Shown piece by piece: positions 58,081 through 64,000 of a DNA stretch of 64,000 bases. Below the pieces are notes generated by a model. The model was not told where the DNA came from and ran no database searches. It saw only the letters and a list, made by a program, of their open reading frames with translations. The stretch is from contig JALHMS010000001.1 of assembly GCA_022843925.1 (NCBI GenBank), positions 208,294 to 272,293 on the forward strand, written 5' to 3'. Numbering within the stretch: position 1 is the stretch's first letter; each line of letters opens with the position of its first letter. This stretch comes from Burkholderiales bacterium. GTDB taxonomy: Bacteria > Pseudomonadota > Gammaproteobacteria > Burkholderiales > Ga0077523. Both the position numbers and the translations under genes were made by a program.

Positions 58081-58890
58081 TCAGAAGAGCGAGATGGTCA
58101 TCTTGATCGCCATGATCGACAGGATCACCGCGAAGACCTTCTTCAGCCGGGGCACGGGAATCGAGTGCGCGACCTTCGCGCCGATGGGCACCGTCACGAA
58201 CGTACCCGCCACGATGCCGACGACGGCGGGCAGGTAAAGGTAACCGGCGGACAGCGCGGGCAGGTGGTCCTTGTCCCAGCCACCGACGAGGAATCCGATG
58301 GTGCCCGAGACGGCGATGGGGATGCCGAACGCGGACGACGTCGCGACGCACTGGCGCATCGGCACGTTGCAGAAGCTCATCAGCGGGATGCTGAGGAAAC
58401 CACCACCCGCGCCCACCAGCGCCGAGGCCACGCCCACGGCGCCCGCGCCCAACTGCAGCCCGAGCGGCCCCGGCAGACGGTTCGTGGGCTTCGGCTTGAT
58501 GTCGAGCATCATGTTCACGGCGGAGTAGACGACGAAGAGCGTGAAGAGCACGGCCAGCACGTTCGACCGCAGCGCATCGGCCACCGCCGTGCCCGCGAGC
58601 GTGCCGGCCACGAGACCCAGCGCGGTGCCCTTCACGATGTCCCACTGCACCGCGCCGTGGCGATGGTGCGACTGCACGCTCTTCAGCGACGTGAAGATGA
58701 TCGTAGCGAGCGACGTGCCCAGCGCCAGATGCATCACGCGGTCGGCCGGGAAGCCCTGGGCATTGAACGTCATCACCAGCAGGCTCACGAGGATCATCCC
58801 GCCGCCGATGCCGAGCAGCCCGGCGAAGAACCCGGCGAAGAGCCCCATCAGCGGGTAGATCAGCCACCAGACCGAGATCGCGTCGGTCAC
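58081..58890 (-). CDS. TauE/SafE (TSUP) family membrane permease
   Basis: The 269-residue inner-membrane protein has about eight hydrophobic helices and the paired family motifs GLLGIGGGMILVSLL and ALVGAGGGFLSIPLM. TSUP proteins move sulfite, sulfoacetate, thiosulfate or other organic anions. The nearby SulP and TsdA-like genes favour an inorganic sulfur substrate. GTG at 58890 overlaps the EVE stop by 4 bases (GTGA), so the two are probably coupled. Confidence 0.88.
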   Translation of the reverse strand: MTDAISVWWLIYPLMGLFAGFFAGLLGIGGGMILVSLLVMTFNAQGFPADRVMHLALGTSLATIIFTSLKSVQSHHRHGAVQWDIVKGTALGLVAGTLAGTAVADALRSNVLAVLFTLFVVYSAVNMMLDIKPKPTNRLPGPLGLQLGAGAVGVASALVGAGGGFLSIPLMSFCNVPMRQCVATSSAFGIPIAVSGTIGFLVGGWDKDHLPALSAGYLYLPAVVGIVAGTFVTVPIGAKVAHSIPVPRLKKVFAVILSIMAIKMTISLF

Positions 58891-59342
58891 AGCAGCGACT
58901 CGATGGCCGCCCACTCCGCCGGAGTCACCGGGGTGATGGAGAGCCGATTGCCCTTCTGCAGGATGCGCATGTCGGCGAGCGCGGGATGGGCACGCAGATC
59001 GGCGAGCGGGATGAGGCGGATCTTCTTCACGAATTGCACATCGACGTGCACCCAGCGCGGGTTCTCGCGCTTCGACTTCGGATCGAAATACTTCCCGCCC
59101 GCCTCGAACTGCGTGTCGTCCGGATACGGCCTGCTCGCGACGCGGGCGAACCCGGCGATGCCCGGCTCGGGGCAGCTCGAGTGGTAGAAGAGCACGGGGT
59201 CGCCGGGCTGCATCTCGTCGCGCATGTAGTTGCGCGCCTGGTAGTTGCGGACGCCGAACCACGGAACCGTCTGCTCGGGCAACTTCGCGAGGTCGTCGAT
59301 GCTGACCTCGGACGGCTCGGACTTCATCAACCAATGACGCAT
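58887..59342 (-). CDS. EVE domain protein
   Basis: The 151-residue protein is a single EVE (PUA-like) domain: HWLMKSEPSEVSIDDL, WFGVRNYQARNYMRD, PGDPVLFYHSS and GIAGFARV. EVE domains bind modified bases in DNA or RNA; the bacterial stand-alone form has no settled role. ATG at 59342 gives MRHWLMKSEP, the standard start. It overlaps the TauE/SafE gene by 4 bases, and a 98-base gap separates it from the upstream SulP gene. Confidence 0.93.
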   Translation of the reverse strand: MRHWLMKSEPSEVSIDDLAKLPEQTVPWFGVRNYQARNYMRDEMQPGDPVLFYHSSCPEPGIAGFARVASRPYPDDTQFEAGGKYFDPKSKRENPRWVHVDVQFVKKIRLIPLADLRAHPALADMRILQKGNRLSITPVTPAEWAAIESLL

Positions 59343-59440
59343 CGGCGCGGCTCCGGCGGGCGTGGGGGATGCGGCCGATTGTAACGGGGTCGTGCAGCGC
59401 AGCACCCGCGGCGCGCGCAATTGCCGGCAGCAGCCCGTGG

Positions 59441-60967
59441 TCAGGCCGCTGCCGCGATCCCGGTGACGTCACCGCGCACCAGGTCGAGGCGTCCACCTTG
59501 CTGGTTCCGTTCGCGCCGGATCATGTCGATCGCCGCGATCGCGGCCGAGTCGCAGTACGGCACGGCGCGGAGGTCGAGCGTGGTACGCGTCGCGGGGTGC
59601 GCCCGCAGATGGCCGACGAGCCCGTCGATGGATGCGTAGAAGAGATTGCCGCGCACGGCAATGTGCTCGGTGTCGCCGTCGCGCGTGATGTCGAGCGACA
59701 CGCGCGATGCGCTCGCGACGAAGAAGACGACCGACGTCACGATCGCGACCACGATGCCCGCCTCCAGGCCGACGAAGCAGACGGTGAAGACCGTCACACC
59801 ACACACCGTCGCGTCGACGCGGCTGCGGGCGTACAGGCGGATCTCCTTCCACTGGATCATCCCCGCGCCCACAAGCAGCAGCACGGCGGCGATCGCCGGC
59901 ATGGGCAGATGGGTGAGGAACGGACCGAGGCCCCAGGCGATGGCGACGACGGCCAAGGCCGCCACGATGCCCGACAGCGGCGTGCGCGCGCCCATCTCGA
60001 TCGCGACGCTCGTGCGGTTGAAGCTTCCCGACCCCGCGAAGCTCGAGAAGAACGGGCCGACCACGTTGGAGAGGCCCTGCGCGAAAACTTCCTTGTGCAG
60101 GTCGACCGACGGGCTCATGCGCGTCTTCAGGTCCCGCGATATCACCAGCGACTGCGCGAGTCCGAGCACCGCGATCGCCACCGCGTTGGGGATCAGCTCC
60201 TCCAGCACCGCGAGGTGCTCGGTCGTCACGGTGAGCAGACGGAGGGGCAGGGGATCGAACACCACCCGGCCCAGCAGTTCCACCTGGGATTGCACGGGGC
60301 CCACGACGCCGTCGATGACCCAGCCGACGACGGCGCCGATGGCGACGGCCACGATGATGTAGGCCCGCGGAAGCCATCGCTTCAGCCGCAGTGCGGAGAG
60401 GATCGTCGCCGCGCTGATCGCTGCCGCATACGGATTCACGATCTCGCTCCACGACGCCAGCACGACGTAGAACTTCTCGTGGAAGAACTGCATCGTGAGC
60501 CCCGACACGCCCAGCGTGCCTTCGAGCGCGGACGTGATGAGGAGCACGCCGACACCGATCTTGATGCCGCCGATCGCGGCCGGACTGAGATAGCGGAAGA
60601 GCGTCGCACCGCGCAGCGCCCAGAGCGCGAGCTGCACGACGCCGACCATCAGGCTGAGCAGCAACACGTACTCGGTGTAGAGCGGGCTCCCGCGGCCGGC
60701 GTGGGGCATGATCGCGATGCTGAGCAGGATCGACAGCGCGGTGTTCGGCCCCCCCACCATCGCCGAGTTGCCGAAGAGGCTCGACACCAGCGCGACGAAG
60801 GCGGCGCAGTACAAGCCGTACTCCGGCCCCAGACCCACGACGTAGGCGAACGTGATCGCCTGCGGAATCACGAGCACTGCGCCGGCGATGCCCGACGCGG
60901 CCTCGCGCCGCTTGTCCGCGCCCGACCACCACGAGAAATCGGGCAGTACCTCGCGAAGCACCGACAT
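59441..60967 (-). CDS. SulP-family anion transporter with STAS domain
   Basis: The 508-residue membrane protein has the SulP transport core (about 20-395, GIAGAVLVIPQAITFAYVVG, NSAMVGGPNTALSILLS, FAGSGSFNRTSVAIEMGA) and a C-terminal STAS domain (about 410-500, LDLRAVPYCDSAAIAAIDMI). SulP proteins carry sulfate, bicarbonate or related anions. Its ATG overlaps the stop of the TsdA-like cytochrome gene by one base (TGATG). This supports a sulfur-oxyanion substrate, though bicarbonate cannot be excluded. Confidence 0.9.
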   Translation of the reverse strand: MSVLREVLPDFSWWSGADKRREAASGIAGAVLVIPQAITFAYVVGLGPEYGLYCAAFVALVSSLFGNSAMVGGPNTALSILLSIAIMPHAGRGSPLYTEYVLLLSLMVGVVQLALWALRGATLFRYLSPAAIGGIKIGVGVLLITSALEGTLGVSGLTMQFFHEKFYVVLASWSEIVNPYAAAISAATILSALRLKRWLPRAYIIVAVAIGAVVGWVIDGVVGPVQSQVELLGRVVFDPLPLRLLTVTTEHLAVLEELIPNAVAIAVLGLAQSLVISRDLKTRMSPSVDLHKEVFAQGLSNVVGPFFSSFAGSGSFNRTSVAIEMGARTPLSGIVAALAVVAIAWGLGPFLTHLPMPAIAAVLLLVGAGMIQWKEIRLYARSRVDATVCGVTVFTVCFVGLEAGIVVAIVTSVVFFVASASRVSLDITRDGDTEHIAVRGNLFYASIDGLVGHLRAHPATRTTLDLRAVPYCDSAAIAAIDMIRRERNQQGGRLDLVRGDVTGIAAAA

Positions 60968-61767
60968 CAGCGTCGCCCCGTGAGGCCGCCGAGCCAGTGG
61001 ACGAAGCGCTCGGCGAGCTTCCGCAGGCGCCCGTCGCGGGGGTCGACCGGGCGCCCCTGCAGATGCAGGTAGGCGGCGACGTCGAGGGCTTCCTGCTGCG
61101 TGAGCGACCGGCCGGCGCCGAGCGGCATGTTGGCCCAGATGAAACCGGCAGCCTTCTGCACGTTGTTCATGCCGGCCCCGGCGCTGTACGACGCCGGACC
61201 CCAGAGCGGCGGCGCGGACCCGACACCGCTGCCGTCGGCGGCGTGACACGAGACGCACGCGCGGCGATACACCATCTCGCCCATCGCCGGGTTCGGATCC
61301 TGGTTGGTCCCGGTGAGTGTCGGCACGCCCCAATGCTTCGGCGGCTTTCCGATCACCTCGCCTTCCGAGAGATAGTTGATGTATGCCGCGACCGCGAGCA
61401 CCTCCGGCGCGTCGGCAGGCGGCATCACGCCGTTGTGGCTGTAGAGGAAGCACTCGCGGATGCGCAGGCCGATGCCGTTGCGCACGCCGTTCTTCGCGCG
61501 CCATCGCGGGTACAGACCGGCCACGTTGAGGGGCAGGCCATCAGGCGTCGTGCCACCGGCCAGATGGCAGTTGGTGCAGCTCAGGCGGTTGCCCGAGTAG
61601 CGCGGCGCGTGACGCGGCGTGTCCATCACGATGTCGTAGCCGTGCAGGACGTTGCTCTCGTAGTCGTCCAGCACGCTGCGCGCCTTCAGTTCCTCGATGG
61701 TGGGTCGCGCGGCCACCGCGAGCGGCAGGCCGACGAGCAGCATCGATACGAGCAATCTTCGGAGCAT
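60967..61767 (-). CDS. tsdA: TsdA-like dihaem cytochrome c (thiosulfate dehydrogenase type)
   Basis: The 266-residue protein has a signal peptide (about 1-20) and two haem c sites, CTNCH (64-68) and CVSCH (171-175). It shares the TsdA landmarks: NRLSCTNCHLAGGT, YPRWRAKNGVRN, the C106 position in RIRECFLYSHNG (the unusual Cys haem ligand of TsdA), PPLWGPASYSAGAGM and GFIWANMPLG. TsdA oxidises thiosulfate to tetrathionate in the periplasm, or the reverse. ATG at 61767 starts the signal peptide. It is coupled to SulP and lies 106 bases after the DsrE-like gene. Confidence 0.82.
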   Translation of the reverse strand: MLRRLLVSMLLVGLPLAVAARPTIEELKARSVLDDYESNVLHGYDIVMDTPRHAPRYSGNRLSCTNCHLAGGTTPDGLPLNVAGLYPRWRAKNGVRNGIGLRIRECFLYSHNGVMPPADAPEVLAVAAYINYLSEGEVIGKPPKHWGVPTLTGTNQDPNPAMGEMVYRRACVSCHAADGSGVGSAPPLWGPASYSAGAGMNNVQKAAGFIWANMPLGAGRSLTQQEALDVAAYLHLQGRPVDPRDGRLRKLAERFVHWLGGLTGRR

Positions 61768-61873
61768 GGAATCCGGGGTTCGCCGGGAAGTGGGGAGCGA
61801 TGTCATCGACCGCGCTGCGCGGTGTTGCCGCCGTGCCGGGCAGGCGCGCCCGACACGGTGTGACGCCATCGGA

Positions 61874-62551
61874 TCAACCTGCGAACACGTAGGTGCAGCC
61901 GCGCGCCTGCGCCGCATGGGTGGCGAAGACGCCCGACGGCAGCACCTCGATGCCCGGCAGCACGGAATCGATCCATTCCTTCTTCACGGCCACGGGGTCG
62001 AGCCCCATCTTCTTCGCGATCATCGCGCTGCGGAACGTGAGGGCCAGTTCGCACGCGGCCACCTTCACGCCTCGGGCGATCAGGTTCACCAGCGCGGCGT
62101 CCGGGAACGGCAGGCCACCGGGTTCGAGGTAGAACGGGTTGCGCACCGCCGGCGACTTCGTCTTCGGATCGTCGATGTGGAACACCGCGCCCAGGTTGTA
62201 CTTCTCCCACATGGCGTCGTTCAGCGCGATCGGGATGGTGTCGTGGCGGATCACGAGGACGGCGCCCACGTCGCTCGCGGGGACGCCGAATCCGACCGGC
62301 GTGCTCATGAGGAAAGCGAGCGTGTAGATGAGACCCATGCCGTTGTTGACCTCGGGCCAGTCGGCCACCTGGCGATGCTTGCCGGGGATGCTGTCGAGCC
62401 ATCGGGCGGCGGCCGCGGCCACCGGCGTGGCGGGCTCAGCGGCAGCGGCCGTCGTCGCGGCCGCCGGCAGCAGGGCACCCATGCCGACCGCAGCGGACGC
62501 GGCCATGGCGAGAAACTCGCGGCGGTTCTCGGGGGGCGTGGCGTCTTGCAT
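61874..62551 (-). CDS. Tat-exported DsrE-like protein
   Basis: The 225-residue protein has a twin-arginine signal (NRREFLAMAAS, 9-19, hydrophobic to about 38). Its DsrE-like domain contains GAVLVIRHDTIPIALNDAMW, LIARGVKVAACELALTF with C167 at the position of the sulfur-binding Cys of DsrE proteins, and a C-terminal ARGCTYVF. Cytoplasmic DsrE relays sulfane sulfur; an exported version next to a TsdA-like cytochrome could do so in the periplasm, which is inference. ATG at 62551 has GAGGAG upstream. It is first in the minus-strand sulfur-gene group. Confidence 0.8.
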   Translation of the reverse strand: MQDATPPENRREFLAMAASAAVGMGALLPAAATTAAAAEPATPVAAAAARWLDSIPGKHRQVADWPEVNNGMGLIYTLAFLMSTPVGFGVPASDVGAVLVIRHDTIPIALNDAMWEKYNLGAVFHIDDPKTKSPAVRNPFYLEPGGLPFPDAALVNLIARGVKVAACELALTFRSAMIAKKMGLDPVAVKKEWIDSVLPGIEVLPSGVFATHAAQARGCTYVFAG

Positions 62552-62793
62552 CTGGGGCTCCTCGTGTGGGTGTCGGGCGACATCCTTCTCACCTTCGATG
62601 GTACTCCCGGGCAAGGTGCGAATGCCGTGCGGCGAAGGCCGATCCGGAGGAAGGCTGCCATGGTCCGCATGGACGCTTCGCGCGATCGACAAACACGAGG
62701 TTGCATCTGCCACCATCGAGGCGCCCGCCATCGAAGATCCAGGCGATCCACGACATCCCGGCACGACGGCGACCACCGACCGGAGACCACGCC

Positions 62794-64000
62794 ATGCCAC
62801 GCGTACTGCCCCTGATCGCCACGGCCGCGATCCTCGCCCCGCTCGCCGGCCATTCGGCCATCCTGGTGATCGACACCCCGCGCAACCCGCTTTCCATCGC
62901 CGGCGACGACATCGCCCGCGTCGTCGACGGGGCCGACCTCGCGTCGCTCACCGCAGCTGAACGGGCCGTCGTCGAAATGACCGGCGGCCGGGTCCTCGAC
63001 TACGCCCTGTCGGGCGATTCACGTGCGACGCTGACTGCAGGAGAGATCAGCACCGTCTCCCTCGCCGACCGCGCGACGGCCGACTTCAACGGCAGCTTCC
63101 ACGGGAAGCAGATCACACTCACGGGCAACGCACGCGCGGATGTGCGCGGGGGCTATTTCCTGTCGGGATGGTTGGGCATCTCCGATTCTGCGACCGCCCA
63201 CGTATACGGATCCGAGTTCACTTTCGGACAGGGGCGGTTGCGGGGATTTCTGCAGGACGGAAACCCTATCGGCTGGTTCGGCGAGGGCTGGGGGGTCGGG
63301 CGGACGGACGATCCTTTCGCGCCATTCCGACAGCTCATGCCGGAGGGGCTGTGCGTCCACACCGGCGGCAACGAGCACTGCGGACCGACGCTGTTCTACA
63401 GCACGTTCAACGATATCCAGCTGCACGGGACCGATCGGATGACCGTGGTCGAGGGCGGGTCCGCAAGGTTCGTCCGGATGAACGGCCAGGCGAGTCTCGA
63501 CATTCGCGGGGGATCATCTGGTTTCGTCGAGATGGTCGACGACGTCCGGGTCACGATGAGTGGCGGCACCGGGGGGCCGTTCTACGTCGGCGGTCGTTCG
63601 AGGCTGGAAGTCAGCGGTGGCGTTCTGTCAAATGTCGAGCTCTTCGACGATGGCGTCGCGGAGTTCACCGCCCGGGAGGCGCGCTTCAACCTCGGTCGCC
63701 TCGAGGGCGAGTGGGCAGACGGGACAACCTTCAGTTTTGCGGTGACCACGCCGCCCACATTCGATGTTCGATTCATGCCCTCTGGCATGTGCGTCATCCG
63801 TGGCGCCGACAAGTTCTGTGGCGCCACGTTGTTCTACGAATCCAACAACGCTCAGTTCCTGGGCGGGACCGAACGTGTTGCGATGGTCGACGGCGCGCGG
63901 CTCGAAGACGTCCGCCTGTTCCAGGAGGCAGCGCTCGATGTCAGCGGTGGTTTCGCGTCATTCGTCCGCCTGGCCGGAAGCAGTCAATTGACGATGACGG
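62794..64000 (+). CDS. Secreted repeat protein of unknown family (3' end missing)
   Basis: An open frame of 402 codons runs from ATG 62794 to the right edge. The product has a signal peptide (about 1-22, LPLIATAAILAPLAGHSA) followed by a Gly- and Val-rich, regularly spaced pattern that suggests a parallel beta-helix (LDIRGGSSGFVEM, LDVSGGFASFVRL). A module with two cysteines, MPxGxCV...CGxTLFY, occurs at 182-202 and again at 328-348, 146 residues apart. The family was not recognised. The missing end could carry an anchoring signal. The 242 bases before it hold no clear promoter. Confidence 0.7.
   Translation, partial: MPRVLPLIATAAILAPLAGHSAILVIDTPRNPLSIAGDDIARVVDGADLASLTAAERAVVEMTGGRVLDYALSGDSRATLTAGEISTVSLADRATADFNGSFHGKQITLTGNARADVRGGYFLSGWLGISDSATAHVYGSEFTFGQGRLRGFLQDGNPIGWFGEGWGVGRTDDPFAPFRQLMPEGLCVHTGGNEHCGPTLFYSTFNDIQLHGTDRMTVVEGGSARFVRMNGQASLDIRGGSSGFVEMVDDVRVTMSGGTGGPFYVGGRSRLEVSGGVLSNVELFDDGVAEFTAREARFNLGRLEGEWADGTTFSFAVTTPPTFDVRFMPSGMCVIRGADKFCGATLFYESNNAQFLGGTERVAMVDGARLEDVRLFQEAALDVSGGFASFVRLAGSSQLTMT

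Overview
This 64 kb window is GC-rich chromosomal DNA that looks betaproteobacterial. It contains the replication-origin neighbourhood: gyrB-dnaN-dnaA on the minus strand, then rpmH-rnpA-yidD-yidC-mnmE-(parS)-mnmG-rsmG-parA-parB and the complete ATP synthase operon on the plus strand. It also has the order def-fmt-rsmB-DUF4390-ntrY-ntrX known from betaproteobacteria, and a PEP-CTERM protein. No rRNA, tRNA, CRISPR array, insertion sequence or prophage was seen.

Region by region. (1) 1-6.9 kb, minus: an N-terminal-receiver, multi-PAS sensor kinase that runs off the left edge, a decayed histidine kinase, glucokinase and transketolase. (2) 7.1-14 kb, minus: ntrYX signalling plus formyl-Met/16S rRNA modification genes, read away from a divergent promoter region at about 14 kb. 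(3) 14.1-20.1 kb, plus: LysM protein, dprA, DNA topoisomerase III and a transglutaminase-like protein, ending at a hairpin shared with convergent gyrB. (4) 20.2-40.6 kb: the replication/segregation/translation/ATP-synthase core. Perfect DnaA boxes lie on both sides of dnaA. A near-consensus parS site lies upstream of mnmG beside an array of 11-bp tandem repeats. The atp operon ends at a strong UUCG-loop terminator. (5) 40.7-49.5 kb, plus: a branched-chain-type ABC transporter (binding protein, LivH, LivM, LivG, LivF), an M20 amidohydrolase, a fused malonate-decarboxylase-like carboxyltransferase and malonyl-CoA synthetase. (6) 49.6-53.2 kb: zinc peptidase, TPR protein, VUT-family transporter and D-amino acid dehydrogenase. 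(7) 53.2-58.1 kb: a PhoD phosphatase/PEP-CTERM pair, and a LysR regulator divergent from a MATE exporter. (8) 58.1-62.6 kb, minus: TauE/SafE permease, EVE protein, SulP transporter, a TsdA-like dihaem cytochrome and a Tat-exported DsrE-like protein. (9) From 62.8 kb to the right edge: a secreted repeat protein of unknown family.

The core genes are ordinary. The most interesting parts are accessory. The 40.7-49.5 kb cluster reads as a possible pathway for taking up malonylated amino compounds, splitting them, activating malonate and decarboxylating malonyl-CoA with one fused protein instead of the usual Mdc complex. The 59.4-62.6 kb cluster joins a thiosulfate-dehydrogenase-like cytochrome by translational overlap to a SulP transporter. 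All functional calls rest on reading motifs and gene order; no database search was run.
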